Shown in pieces: positions 12,805 to 26,239 of a stretch of DNA of 64,000 bases. The first letter of the stretch is position 1; the number at the start of each line of letters is the position of its first letter. Source of the stretch: Druceiella hillmani (lineage: Eukaryota > Arthropoda > Insecta > Lepidoptera > Hepialidae); assembly GCA_039881145.1 (NCBI GenBank), contig JAYKKI010000005.1:27545001-27609000 (forward strand), given 5' to 3'. The notes beneath the pieces are model-generated. The model was given only the letters and a program-made list of their open reading frames with translations. It was not told where the DNA came from and searched no databases. The position numbers were made by a program, and so were the translations under genes.

Positions 12805-14680
12805 CAGTGCATGAATATGTACCGATATCAGTTACCATAAAATTCCCACCCGCAGTCAAGTGTCGACTAACGACCGAGTGCAAATGAGTCAAAAGATGTT
12901 TGCGCTATCGCGCTCCTTATTTTATTAATTTGATATCAACCTTATATTTTGAAACTGAACTTATGATTTTCAATAGCCGATAGATTTTAACTAAAATTCG
13001 TTGTTGAGTTCATTTTTCATTTTCTTTAAAGGTTTTGGAAACTCATGATCAGACATGTAAGACCTCAGTAATAATGAATACAATTGGTTTGATTAAGACT
13101 AAATCTTGTTCTTTCTGTAGCACATTGGCACAGATCGAATTATTTGTTCTTGGGAAATTCTCTAGTTGCACCAATAGTATGGCTAGATTTTGATGATAAT
13201 TTCGGAAAAAAATTATGCTTTATACAAAGTACTTGATACTTGTTATTACACGATATTTCAGCATACATTTCAATTAAAATACTATTTTGTCCCCATTTGC
13301 TTCTGATGTAGAAAAAATTAAGGAAAAGGCTAGAAATTTTCTGAAAATATTTATGTTTCGGAAAAAGTTGAAGATTTTATTTGAAAACCACAGGTTTCTT
13401 TTCACATAATTAAAATGAAAAGTCCGCTATTTCGGGTGCTAATTATAAAGCGTCAATTATTTGGCATTCAAACCGATCAATTAAAACGATAAGTATGCAA
13501 CTAAGTTTTTGTAAACAGTTATTATGCATTAATGAAATAATTTATTTCTTCTAAGTTCAAGTGGTAAGACCTCGATTTACGAATAAGCTTCAAACTTCCC
13601 TCTTTTCTAGGATTCAACAGTAAAACGGAATCCTTATAATTTCATCTTGGTCACAGCCTCAACTTATCTTCTCTTTCCGGTTGTGATCGATTATTAAGAT
13701 ATTCTTCAGGAAAAATATAACTGAATTATGTAAACACATAGAAATAAGGAAAACTTATTTTTAATTTTTTTATAAAGTGTACCCATACATCGCACTTGTA
13801 ATTTTTGTTTATCACCACGGATATCATTGAGTAGAAAACTATTTAAGAGATTTTTTAAAATGTGAACGAAAATTTCTAGCAATGTTTTATGATACGTTCT
13901 CTTTTCCGTGGCTTATGAGTTTTCAAAACGTTTCGGAATGTATCACCCATCTAACTAACTTTTTAAACACCGATGCTTGTGAAAGATACACAACCTAGGC
14001 AATATACGATATTTAAATACTGAAAAATAACATTAGATTATAAACAAACATACCGCAAATTTTCGTAAGTTTAAAAATGTGTTTGCTAGTTTGGTATTCA
14101 TTTTTTATTTTTTAGTTATAATTAAATTCTATTCATTCATATTTAAATATTAATTATATTTTCAATACACTATTATTTGTATAACTCTCATTAGGGATCT
14201 CAACAGCATCCCCGAAGCTGACTTCCAGAAGGCCTACGGTGAATAACAGCAGCGTCATTCTATGTGTGAGCAAGGGTGCTATTTCGAAGAATATTAAGGA
14301 ATTGTATATATATCTTAATAATTTGTTTTTTTTTTAAATCAGTCCTACTACTTTTGGTATGGACTCTGTCAATCTGTCTTCATGTTTACTTATGATCTTT
14401 TTGGCCAGTTTATAACTATTTTATGTGTATTGTAAAAAACGAAGCCAAAATGCAATTTGGATTGTTCCAACTTAAAACGTTCCTTGTGAATGTAAGAATT
14501 GTCATTGTCAATAATTCGCAAACGTTGTTGTCTACTAAGCTAAGTGTTTTAAATGGAAAAGCTTAGTTTATAAAATATTAGAAGGAAAATTAAATAATTA
14601 CCCAAAAGTATTTTTGGGTAATTCTTGGGGTTTCCTTTGTTATATCACTTTACATAGAGTTCTAATAAATTATATATCCT
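12805..14680. other. No gene seen
   Basis: AT-rich DNA. Only a repeat trace at about 13620 and the hairpin at 14596 stand out. Confidence 0.5.
14596..14623. other. Perfect hairpin, 12-bp stem
   Basis: AATTACCCAAAA and TTTTGGGTAATT flank a 4-nt loop. Confidence 0.6.
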
Positions 14681-14684
14681 GTCT

Positions 14685-15000
14685 TTCTTTTGGGGTTCCG
14701 TAATCAAATGGCATAAACGGAAACCCTTATTATTTCATCATATCCGTCCGTCTGTCTATCCATTTGTGTGTTAGTATGTCACAGCCATATTACTCGGGTA
14801 CTATTTGCACTATATAGATGAAATCTGGATTGTAGGTGCCTTCTACGAACCGCTATACAATGAAATAGTGGAATTATGAAAAAAAGGATGGCACTCCATA
14901 TATGTAACTGAGGAATGAAAAAAATACAGTGAACATTGGTGTGTGAGGAATTGTTAGATAGGTCTTCAAAAATGATATGGAGGTTCCAGAACAACTTTTT
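14685..15000 (-). repeat. Interspersed repeat, GGGGTTCCGTA type
   Basis: The opening GGGGTTCCGTAATCAAATGG then AAACGGAAACCCTTATTATT and TCCGTCCGTCTGTCTATCC is the reverse orientation of the repeat at 290-525. A short piece with AAACGGAATCCTTATAATTT lies at 13620-13645. No coding content. Confidence 0.55.
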
Positions 15001-15559
15001 TATTTATGTTAATAGTTGGAGAGATATACGCTTCTAAAGTTTTAAAAAGTATGTCTTACCTCCTCTAACTTATCAAGTAATGTATGTAAAACTCTGAATA
15101 AAATGAAGTTAGTAGAACTTGAAATAAACATTCAACTAAAATTGGTTTGCATAAGATACGGAACCTGTCATGCGCAAGTCTGACTCACATTTGGCTGATT
15201 TTATGATTTTAATATAAGTGCAAGAATACCGAGATAAATAACACAGAACAATTAAAATGTATTTTTAGGTCTAGTTTTAAACCAAGCTTTTTAGCAACGA
15301 GCTGTGCTTTCAGCTATGTGTTTCCTTAAGTAATGTTGTTATATACATTTTTATAGGCCTGTCAATAAATTGAAAGGTTTTATAAAATGTTATTAAAACC
15401 CAAATATTTTTAAAACGGTACTGACATTCATCAAATTAAACGATCACTCAGTAGGTCATTAGCCTCACGGATCGTGTTTCCCTAGACGTGCACTCGCTTT
15501 TTCCCGTTGGGCACGTATAAAAGAAACAAATAAATTGACTCCATTATAAAAACATGAAA

Positions 15560-15710
15560 TAAATTTACATTTCCGGAAGAGAATGCTGCCAGCCTTATCG
15601 ACATCTGTCTGCCCCTCTGATATTCTATCTGAAGACGTCTCGATCCAATTAGATGTCCAATGAAGATGCTACCCTAATTGCCTCGGGTGAACTCGTGTTT
15701 AAATAATGAT
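15560..15710 (+). other. GC-richer island, possible cis-regulatory DNA
   Basis: The block includes GACATCTGTCTG (E-box like), CCAATTAGATG and CCTAATTGCC (homeodomain-like cores). No coding frame or known repeat. Confidence 0.25.
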
Positions 15711-15873
15711 TTAAATTTAATATGGTATTGAATGTTAATGTCAAATTAAAATGTTTGATTTGATGCATTAAAATGTTTGATTTGATGAAAAGAAATTTAA
15801 ATGTGAAATGAACAAAAAAATGGCAGCATAATTGGTTTGTTTATTAATGTTGATGAACTTTGAATAATTTTTG

Positions 15874-15903
15874 GGCTACTTTATGTAAAATCATAAAGTA
15901 GCC
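15874..15903. other. Perfect hairpin, 12-bp stem
   Basis: GGCTACTTTATG and CATAAAGTAGCC flank a 6-nt loop. Confidence 0.6.
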
Positions 15904-16859
15904 GAAAAGTATTCAATTATTACAAATTATTCTTTTTTGCCTTGGATGTAATTTTATGTATATTCTAGGATCAATTTAACTTCTTAAAATTACTTATTGC
16001 CCGCGGTTCCACTCGCATAAAATTAAGTTTTCCTTAGATAAATTATTTCCTTTATTTATTTCATTTATTATAAAACCTACATGCGCGCAAAAAATTTTAG
16101 AGTTCCGTTAAGTAATGTGGAACAAACAAATAAGCAAGCGAACTCATTTTCATATTTATTATATTGGTTAGGACACCAAAAAATCGAATTTAAACACAAT
16201 TAAATTATTCCTCGTTTTAATTTCACTTTCGTCCAATTAAGTAATCACATGTTAATGTTGAGAAGTATAATTACGTTGGGTATAGAAAAAAAACATTTTT
16301 TTAAATGTCCAATGTGTTTTGATTTCTTTGTTGCACAGTACTAATTTAAAATTTTGGTGTATGTTAGTACAAATATAAAGAGGTGCAAATTTTATTTTCT
16401 GAAAATACATTTGCACAAATCTTAAGAAAGGAAATTCATACTTCTATGCAAAAGAAAATTTGTAACAAGTCCATTGAGCTCTCCTTAGGATTTTAAAGAT
16501 ATCTCTGTGAGTCAATCGGTAATATATTTCTATGGGAATATCGGTTCTAATTCGAAAAAATTAGTAAATAATAAATTTTCAGTATCATAATACAGATCAG
16601 ACATAACTAGACAGATAAATAGACAAACAGATTCAAAAATGAGAAGCTTTCTTTTGCAGTATTTTCGTAATCTTAAACATACAATTAAATGAAACAGATG
16701 ACTAAACTTTTTTAGTTATAATCCATATAGAAATCACTTCGTGTTTTTATCAAAATAAACATACTTATAATATAAAATGCGTTCCATTAATTATGAGCAG
16801 CAAACACTCAGCAACACACATTGCTTTCAATTATATTTAAACTGGCATTACATTGCATC

Positions 16860-17330
16860 TTTATTAACGACTTGCTGTGTCCGTGACTTCGTTCGCGTGG
16901 AATTCGGTGTAAAAAAAGTTATTTTGTTTTTTTTAGAACTCTATAAGTTGACTAAAAACTCTAATAGATGGCGTTGGCAGCCAAATCAGTTCCGACGGTT
17001 CTGATACTAGCGTGCACAATGGTTATAAACTAAAGATTGACGTATATTTTTATTTAAGAACCATTCGAAATGAAACCAAGCCTAAATGTTAGCCCAAGCT
17101 AATCCAAATGCATCACTAAAAATTGGTTCAGCCGTTGCTGACATTAGCGTGCATAACGAAGGTGCGAACAAACAAACAGACAAAGTGAGAGACAAAAACT
17201 CTACAAACTGTTGTTTTAGACTTAGTAATATCTCTTTAGTTTGTAGCATTTAGTTTTACTTAAGAATATTCAATGTACAGACTCAGCTTTTTGCTATTTT
17301 ATTATATGTATAGATTAGCGGGACGCAGCG
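16860..17330 (+). repeat. Interspersed repeat with GTTCAGCCGTTGCTGACATTAGCG tail type
   Basis: The segment holds GTGACTTCGTTCGCGTGGAA near its start and, twice, an (A/T)TAGCGTGCA(C/T)AA block (about 17008 and 17148), followed by AACAAACAAACAGACAAAG. This is typical of LINE/SINE 3' ends I know from moths and butterflies. A short related piece (GCCCGCGGTTCCACTCGC) lies at 15999-16016. Confidence 0.5.
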
Positions 17331-18085
17331 TTTGCCGATCAGATTTCTTAAGTTTAAATAAAAGCGGGCGTTACCTTATATTATTTTTACGGAATTTTTC
17401 TAGTATTGTAGAATACTTATATCTGCCCTGTATAAATTTAGAATAGTTTCTTTAGTTTAAAAAATAGCTATGGAAGATTTCTACGCATAACTTTACACTA
17501 ATTATATACAATAAGACATACCTTTTATTCACGTAAGATAGTTATCTATAGAATTATCTCTTTTTAAACTGCCCACTGATAACAACACTCGTTTTAGTTT
17601 GTCTTAATTAAAAATGGTTTTACTTTTTTATTTTGACTATGTCTATTCAGAATGCCGCTTTGTATTAAAATTCACATTATGTTCATCTTCAATTCTGCTA
17701 TTTTCTTATTATGTCTTCATAAGTTTACTTCTGGAAAAAGTAGCATTTTTAATGTTGAAATATGAGTAAAATTGGGTTCACTATTCAAACAGGATTTTTA
17801 GGATTAATGTTTCAAAAATAAGTTTGAAACACGGCAAATAAGACCTCAATATAATTTTGCGCAAAAATACCCCCCTTCGTCCTATGTGAAGTGAAAGAGT
17901 TACGACAGATGGACGGATAAGATAAAATTATAAGAATTCCTTATTTGTTCAGACACTTATTTGCACAAATAAAAATCTTAAAAGGTAGGAAAACCAATGG
18001 AAACCTAGGGCTTTAAAAACATAATCTGAATTATGCATTAAGTCAGATTTTGTTCTTAAGGATTGATTTTAAATTAAATTAAATG

Positions 18086-18315
18086 AAGCTGTATTCAATA
18101 TTACTTTCGTTTGCTTCTGTATTCAATATTACTTTCGTTTCCTTCTGTATTCAATATTACTTTCGTTTGCTTCTCTATTCAATATTACTTTCGTTTGTTT
18201 CTGTATTCAATATTACTTTCGTTTCCTTCTGTATTCAATATTACTTTCGTTTGCTTCTCTATTCAATATTACTTTCGTTTGCTTCTTTATTGAATATTAT
18301 TTTCGTTTGCTTAGT
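18086..18315 (+). repeat. 28-bp minisatellite with 84-bp higher order
   Basis: About eight copies of a 28-bp unit containing TATTCAATATTACTTTCGTT follow one another. Base differences at the unit ends (GC, CC, GT; CTG, CTC) repeat every three units, indicating an 84-bp higher-order repeat. Since 28 is not a multiple of 3, two overlapping frames are open across it; neither is a gene. Confidence 0.9.
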
Positions 18316-18319
18316 AGTT

Positions 18320-21300
18320 TTGTTCAAACAATGTTAAGAGAATAAGTTGCACCTTCAATATGAAACAGATCTACTTTAAACAATAACAAACTTAGTTAAT
18401 TGAATCAAAAACATTCTCCGTGACTTACGAAATAGCAAAAATGTATTTTTGGTCTCTTACACTTATTATTTCTCAATTCAGTTATTTACATAACACGCTA
18501 AATTTTGAACACGCTTTCCTAAATGTTATGAATCTTGAGTTAAGCTACTTTTCTTCTGAAGATGCGACATGTAAATTATTTTGAAAGCCTTATTAACAGA
18601 AAAGTTTAAGGTTAACCTGACCAAAATATTTATAATTTAAGTATAACTTTATATCATTTATTGAATAACTAAATAAGCACACCATTCATTTCATAAACAT
18701 GAAATATATGTAGGTAAATGTAACTTCGATTCATTACAGACAATAGATACAATTAAATAATATGAAATGAATACTGTGTAAGTAACAGTTATCGCTGACG
18801 TAAAAAATAACTAATAATAACAACATTAACGTAACTAGAGCGGCATAAAACAGTGAACAGTAATACCATACATCACCCACACAGCCTGATAGCGACGTTG
18901 TTTGAGCAGTAAAATACATTCTTAGCGAAATATATTCTCAGCTGTGAAAAATGTCTCTCTTGGACGAGTTCCAATAAGAAATGTCGACCTCTCCCTCGTC
19001 CATAATTCACAATAATAAACTGTTTGGTCAATTTTATTCTCATTTTTCAGGGTTCGCTCGGTCCAAGAGCAAACAGGACCCTTGTGGCGCGCCCTAATTT
19101 GAGATCATCGATCAAGCTTTTTATATCATTTATTAAGCCAATAACCGCTTGAGTCGAAGCCTACTAAGAACCGAAGTAGTTTTTTTTTAATTGTATTTAT
19201 ATTTTCATTTAGCTTTAATTTGGTACAATTCTATTGCAAATCTTAGCATGGTAATGAATCGATATCCGTAAATATGAAGATTTATATAAACCTTTATTAA
19301 CATAATAATAAACCTTGCTCGGTTTAGGAATTAGTTAATATCATTATTGTCATTTCAGAGTTCTTTTTAAGGAGTATAAATTTTATGTATCTTAAATATA
19401 CATTCTTGCAAAGTTCAATTAGAACAACTATCAAATGTAATAGGGTTCCATATGAAATCAATACAATTTTAATACAAATTCTACTTCGCCGCCTTGAATC
19501 AGGCGTAAAGAAAATTCTCAAATCTTATATCCATAAGATAATCGTTTACAAAACTTTATAACTTAAAAATTTTAACTTAAACTAAATTTATAAAACTTTA
19601 AAATTGTCAGATTTGTTCAAAAAATGTGCTACGGGCATTTATTAAAATTATATTTGCTGGTTATCTAATTAAGCTAGAGAGCTGTCAAAAATCCCATTTT
19701 AAATCTCTTTTAGTTACATATAGGTTTATCATAATAATTTTTAGAAAACTAGAAGTTTCGAACTAAAAATTACAAATGTTTTGTTCGTAATCCTGGATTC
19801 TTAAACTTTTAAAATAAAAGCTCACATTATATTAAAGTAATCAGTACTATTCAAGTAATAATAGTCATGAACATTTGCTTTATTCTGGCCTTGTCTGTCT
19901 TATTGACCACAAACCAAATAATATACACGTGATTACATATGAAACAATTATAATTTCACATAGATTGTATAAACAATAAAAAAATATATTATGTATAACA
20001 AATAAAATTTTATTTTACATCCTTAATTTAAACTTTGAAACTTAAGTCAAATTAACTGTTAGTTATAGCAAGGGACTATTAAAATGAAATCAGCTAGTAA
20101 ATAAATTTCAATACTTCTACGAGTTTTAAAATACCTGGAAAAATATTGTAAATTTATACTTAGTTTTTAAAAAAATTAAAATAGAATTTCTGGTTATCGT
20201 TTATTTCTTTCGTTAGTCTATGGATTAAATTAATGTGGAAATAAGAGAAAATTGTCTTCTTTAAAAAAGCGGATACTTTAAAAATCCAATGACTCTGTCC
20301 GCTTTTAAAAAGAGGACAGTCATTGGAAAAGGGGACGAATGGCAATTCTACTTTTTTGCGATTTGCAACATGCAGAACAAAATGGTTTATATAATTAAAT
20401 TTAAATTACTCAATAAGCCAGGTTTTTAAATTTTCTTAAAAATCCCCAATTTGTTCATAAAACTCTTAATTAATCCTCAAAGTTTCATCTTCGGGTCACG
20501 ATGGTACTATTTGTTAATAATATATATCTAGGAAAATCAACAAAAGATTATTTTCAGGTTGATTGTATTAGACTGCGCCAGATATGCTGGATCATGCATG
20601 AAACACATTGAAAAATGTAACCGCTCAAGCAACTTGTTTTGCTGTGAACCTTCAATGACGACGCTTTATTTAAAAAAGATTCGTATTCTCTTCAGCATAT
20701 AAAATATATTACTTCTACTAACAAAGCTAGACAGCCAATAAGAAAGAAAGAATTTTAATACATGTAACTTCTAAATGATTAAAAAGACGTAAATCGCAAT
20801 AAAAAACTTGGTACTTATATCTTGAAGAGGTATGAATATAAAAAGCAGAATTGAGTGTGTCGACAAGTCAGGGGGTAATTTTCAATAATGGTCAAGTCCG
20901 CTTTATGCCAAATTGAGAAGAGACAATTTTTTTGTACTGTCATGCTGTACTCCGTTGTCATTCTTAGAATGGTGATATAAGATTATTATGGAGTTCAGGA
21001 TTATTGAAAGGTAATAAAAATAAAGTTAATGCTTGTATTTACGGAGAAAAACGCGATTAAAATATGGATTTCACTAGTTTTGTTTCAAATGGTGTGGATT
21101 TGATCATTTTTTTATTGAAAGTGAATTGAGTTTGATCAATTTTGTTAAGTAGCAGTCAGGATTTGACTACTTTTGAACAATCTAAATTACGTTTCAAATA
21201 GGGTTGTCACCGGTTCTAGATACTATTATCAAAGGTAAAGATTGCGATTTTTAGAAAAATAAAACAGTGGACACGAAATTTAAAGGCGAGTATTTATTTA

Positions 21301-21355
21301 CCTGAACAAATACTTATATCTTAGCAATTACATACCCTTACTATCTAATAAAAAA
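18320..21355. other. No gene seen
   Basis: AT-rich DNA. A small GC-richer patch at 19040-19110 (GCTCGGTCCAAGAGC, TGGCGCGCCC) is unexplained. The part next to 21355 may include the noncoding end of the transposase-like element. Confidence 0.5.
20296..20340 (+). other. Hairpin with short bulge
   Basis: TCCAATGACTCTGTCC pairs with GGACAGTCATTGGA across a 13-nt loop, leaving a 2-nt bulge. No transcription evidence. Confidence 0.3.
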
Positions 21356-21360
21356 GTACC

Positions 21361-23020
21361 TTACATCATATCGCTAACACAAGGTTCTTCAACATGTTCT
21401 TCACACATTGCCTCTATATTTGTATTCTCCAAATCATCAATCTTTGCATCAGCATTATTTCTGGTACATTCTAAAAAAGTTTTCTAATTGTTGAAGTCCT
21501 CTCTTTGAATCCAGTCTTTTCCAAAATATTTTGTTAGTAACTTATTTACGTCATCACATATTTATTTTTTTTATTTTAACAGAGGTGGTGATAAGCTCTG
21601 ATCATATGTCTGAAGCATATTTGCTTGATTTAGTGATGGAACGACAAGCACAAAAAATGTGGCAAAATTATTCACCTCTTACTACAACTCCTCGGGGTTC
21701 TCCTTTCATTCTTGTAAATACGAACCTCTTGTAAGACATTATTTTGAAATTACTAGCGTGGGTTCCCTTATGGACCTTTTGGATTGCTGTTTTCCAGTTA
21801 CATACTCCGACGTCCTTCAGATGAAAAACGTTGCATATTTTTTTATTACATCTACATACTTATCTGGTTGTACGATGGTATTTCTCTTCTTGATTCCTTA
21901 TTCGGCAACACCAAATACTCTGTCGGGGGGTATAAATGAATGTCCCGTCATCGGAAAAATGAGATCTAAATTTTTTTGTGATCTCGGTGCACTGAACAAT
22001 TTGAAAATCATTCATATTATGGTGGAGTTCCTATTTTGCTCAGAGCATCCATCAGCTATTAGTCCGAGTACCTCTACACCAGTGAAATCTATATTGTTTT
22101 GTAAGCATAGAGTGCACTAGATAATTCATTTGACCCCTTTGCATGAATATTTTCGGTCCATACGTAAGAAAATACATTTTCCTTTGTCAGATCTGCATGG
22201 GAATGACCTACAACTATTGTATAGTTATATATGTACAATTGGCGGGAATAACATGAACTTTGGTCGGGGGCTTTTGTTAAAGATTAGTTTTTAGCACAAT
22301 CAAAAGATAATATTTTTACTTTGTGGTTGATGTTGTCCTTCTTCTTTCGTGAACTTTCAGTTCGATTTGAATTTGAGCTTTTGTTGAATCGTCCTTCTCA
22401 ATTCTTATTATTTCCTTCAATTCTATGCATGTGGAACACATGTCACTTCTTGGATGACTAAAACATATGTTAAATCAAATATTAAATATTTTTCTTATGA
22501 CTTTCTGCAATAAAAGAACTGTGGATTTTCTTCTAGAAACGTTTTGAACATTGATGCAATGCTTAATTCTGATGGCAGATAAATACGCCGATTTTTATAT
22601 CGGCAGTAGTGCGCTTCCACACCCTTAAATTTATCTATAAATGAAACAATTGCTTCTCTTAATCCAACGTTTTTGGTCGACTATTTATCCCCCCCCCCCA
22701 CGTGTTTTCAACAGCTATCAAACCTGTATCTTTGTGTCTCTTTAACACTCCTCTTACATGCTCCTTTTTGATTGATAGGGCATTCAAAAAATTATTGTGA
22801 CACGCTGGTATCACCTCCTTGTCAGAATCTCTCATACTGTGAAAAAACAATAAACAATGCTCGTTAATTTGGCATGGCTTCTTCCATTTACTAATATTTT
22901 ACGAACGGGGTTAACAGTTTTGGAGTATTTTATAATAAAATCATCTTGATACTTTTCATCAGGGTTAGCGTAAAACGGATCATGAAATTGTTTAATGCCT
23001 TGCATTGGTATGTTAATACG
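21361..23020 (-). pseudogene. Decayed transposase-like gene (insect family of DUF7869 type)
   Basis: The minus strand carries one long protein broken by several frameshifts and stops. In order it shows an N-terminal part with DPFYANPDEKYQDDFIIKY, a block NALSIKKEHVRGVLKRHKDTG, SHYxR-like EAHYCRYKNRRIYLP, a CxxC motif in SHPRSDMCSTCIELKE, then SFDCAKN, RQLYIYNYTIVVGHSHADLT, VWTENIHAKGSNELSSALYA, ADGCSEQNRNS, GHSFIPPDRVFG, DVGVCNWKTAIQKV, KRFVFTRMKG, and a C-terminal LLTKYFGKDW with an acidic end and TAA at 21361. I recognise this motif order from a family of multi-copy insect proteins, often called DUF7869 and probably transposon-derived; the name is from memory. At least five in-frame stops or shifts are visible, so it is not functional. 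The open frame on the opposite strand (21531-22120) is its shadow. Confidence 0.7.
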
Positions 23021-23878
23021 TCTATAAGCCTCGCTCTTATGTCTGCAGGGGTATCTGAATGCTAAATGGCCAATGGTAATAAATGCTAAATGGTAATAAT
23101 TTACCAAATTTTGTGGCAATTTGAAAAATACAGTTTGAAATCATTTTATTAATATTATAATATTTAATTTTTTAACTAATTTTTTGATAAGAAAAGCATA
23201 TCTTAAATCTTTTTAAAGTATATTTTATAACATTTTAGTAAAACTATTTTGAAGCATTAACGGATCTTTTTTAACGTCCATTTCTTTAAATTACTTGGTA
23301 CATAATTAATTTTCTAACCATTATCTTCGTGAAGTTTTGTAATTTCATTTTTTTGCCTTTATCATTTATTAACATCAAATAAGTGTATTTCATTACTGCT
23401 TATGAACTGTACACTCGGTCGACTGCCTGCTGTATATCTCCAAGAAGGTTTAATCGATTCGGATGAATACCCTTTCACAAATAATATGGTAATAGGTACT
23501 TGACATCGAATACTAGCTTGAGCAGAGAAAGGTTGAGTAAAGGCTATTCCTAGAAATGCTAATATGAACTGACGAGGTTATATATAATAGAGTATAATTC
23601 GGAGTTTTCGGTCTCAGATTTATTATACTTGTATTCGTTTCACTAACATTTATGCCAAATACTTATGGTTTTAATTTCTTTTATTGTTCTTAAGAAGATT
23701 GTTTGTACTTGAAGTATTTTATACAATCTAATATTTTTACTATAATAATGTATAATTCATGATTTGAGTAGACTTAGTAGAATAATTTCATTTATAAATT
23801 AAGAGTTTGCAAAAAATGTACATATCTGAAATATATTTATCTACACGAAATCATCGCACAATCGTCACAGTAAATAAG

Positions 23879-23949
<71 letters not shown>
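23879..23949. repeat. (TA)n microsatellite
   Basis: About 33 TA units, one interruption near the left end. Confidence 0.95.
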
Positions 23950-23951
<2 letters not shown>

Positions 23952-24479
23952 CGAATTATGTGAGTATCATCAATATAGGTGGTATAGGTGGATTCTCTTA
24001 AAAAATGAAACATTATGACAATATTACTGTTTTATTTGAAAAAAATACGTACATACTAAAAATTCACAAGCTTTAGAAGAAAAAAAAACAGCTAAATAGT
24101 AATATAAGTAACGGCGTGGAGAAATTACAAGAATAATTGATATTACAATACACTTTGCAACAAAATACAAAATTATCAACGTGGGACATCGTTCTAACCG
24201 GATTATATTTTTAAATTTTTTTTTTCTTTTAATAATTTTGAATTATTTTAAAAATTTATATGAAAATTAATGAAATTATCATTTGAATAATATTATATAA
24301 GTAAACATTCATAATTTTTAATGCATATAAATACATACTGAACTGGAAACAGTCTGGCAGATGATTGGTTTACAATAGAAAGAAGCCAGCAGAAAAATAA
24401 TTTGATATATGCTTGCAAACACAAACGCATAATAAAGCAAAAATCTAGCAAAATCTTATACTTTTGTACTGTAACAAAT

Positions 24480-24730
24480 GTGTCGAACGAAATCTTACCC
24501 TTTTTTCGTGCTAGCTCTCATTCGACAAGTGTGTAACGTGCCTTAAGGAACATCGTTCCCAAAATTTATTTTATTCTGTTAAGAGAGATGGCACGCTTAA
24601 GGGTCTTAATAATTCAGTTACAAAAGGGGACCGTGCAAGATGCTGTCAGTGCCAGGTGGTGATAAATTAATGAACTTTTGAATACACTACTGCCATTTCA
24701 TCGTATCCCCACGGCCTACATATTGTAATC
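24480..24730 (+). other. GC-richer island
   Basis: This 250-bp block contains AACGTGCCTTAAGGAACATC and GGCACGCTTAAGGGTC, an inverted CTTAAG-centred pair. No frame or repeat is recognised. Confidence 0.25.
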
Positions 24731-25134
24731 AATCAAAATTATTTATAATTCCTAAATATGGTGTAGCGTGTTACATAAAAACATTTCAGTAACTCGTAAA
24801 AATAATAGTGTTCACTTTTTCAAAAATCGAATCTCATATTAGCTCTTAGAATAGGCTTTTTGCATTCAATGTACTTCCCAATTTTCTGTCAATAAAATAC
24901 TACACTGATATCGACGAACATATAACCAAAAGTATTATTTCTATAGTTTTCAAGTCACCAATGTTTCTTACACGGTCTCTGTGCTAATCTCTACCAAAAC
25001 GCGTTTCAATCAGTTACAATAGTTTCTCTAGAAAACTAATTGTGAGAGGAATTTTACTTCAATCTTTTCTTATTATGTTTAAATAATTTTGTGATATTTT
25101 TTTTAAACAACAATATGAAAAATTATTACACTAT

Positions 25135-25320
25135 TATATATAATGCACAAATCTCAGCATCGTTGGCTAGCACGTTCCGTTTGTTCTTCGCTTCATGCTC
25201 TCCTGCAAGCCCATAGCATGTACCAAATACTGCCTGGAGCTGTAAATTTTATAACCATTGTCCCTCTTTTAGGGTGTTTTTGGGTACATAGGGGTCGACC
25301 ATTAGGTGATAGATCAATAA
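25135..25320 (+). other. GC-richer island
   Basis: A frame of 64 codons is open here, but its product (rich in Leu, Ser, Arg) resembles nothing I know and no splice context supports it. Possibly conserved noncoding DNA. Confidence 0.2.
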
Positions 25321-26239
25321 ATGTTTCCTATTATTAATTATTAGAATTTTGAGTGGACATTGCAGAAAAACAACTTAGTTTTAATATCAATTGCTTATGT
25401 TCTATTTCACAAATTACTTTAGGCGATATTCATTACAAATTAGTACATTAATATCAAATTGCAGTTCTACGGCTAGAGAAAACGATGACGGATTTCTCTT
25501 GCTATAATTTCTTTGAAATCAGATTAAAAAAGTCCTTAAGAACTCCTAAATTTTAGGGATTAAATCATGCTACAAATTACTTAGCATTTTTACTTATAAC
25601 TATTTATTACAAAATTCAACCTCAATCTCCCTCCGCCATTCCTCCCAACGGAGGCGTAGACAGATGTCAAGGGGGGCGGAAAGCGTTTGCATTTTATAAA
25701 AAAAAAAACAAAAAAATATACAAACAACATTAACAAATAACATTACAATGTAATGTTTAATTTACATGCATAAAATTAATGAAATTAAATATCATATTCA
25801 CAATTATTACCACAACCTTGCGAAAAATTTGACGTTTTGGTGTACATTTTTTGTTCAGAAATCAGTTTGAGTGTGTAAAATTATTGTGTCTCACTGTTAA
25901 AAGGTAAGTTTGTGTATTTACAAACTTCAGTTACCATTTTTATTTAATTTACTAAATCAAAGGGCATGAAAAAGTAAAGGGGGGGGGGGGTTATGAAAAT
26001 ATAATTTATAGTCCGGGGAGCCTCAACAAAAAAAGGTTGGGCCTTGATGTAATTATATGATGACATAAGTTTAATTTTTGAAGAATTTCCTGATATGACT
26101 ACTTGTTATAATGGCTTTGAAATAAGTACAATGTTATATATTTTTTTTCTTTACGAGATATTGGGCATTATTTCCGAAAAGGATTAATAAAAGTCATAAT
26201 AATTAAAGTCGCAAAGCAATAAATATCCATTAAGTGAAG

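Noticed and set aside
15505..15530. TATA-box promoter (GTATAAAAG)
   Set aside because: A single TATA-like word in AT-rich DNA with no gene downstream is not evidence of a promoter.
18083..18337. Two overlapping repeat proteins rich in Phe, Leu and Ser
   Set aside because: They are translations of a 28-bp noncoding minisatellite in two frames.
21531..22120. Open plus-strand frames of 67 and 153 codons
   Set aside because: They are antisense shadows of the broken transposase-like gene on the minus strand, whose family motifs are clear.
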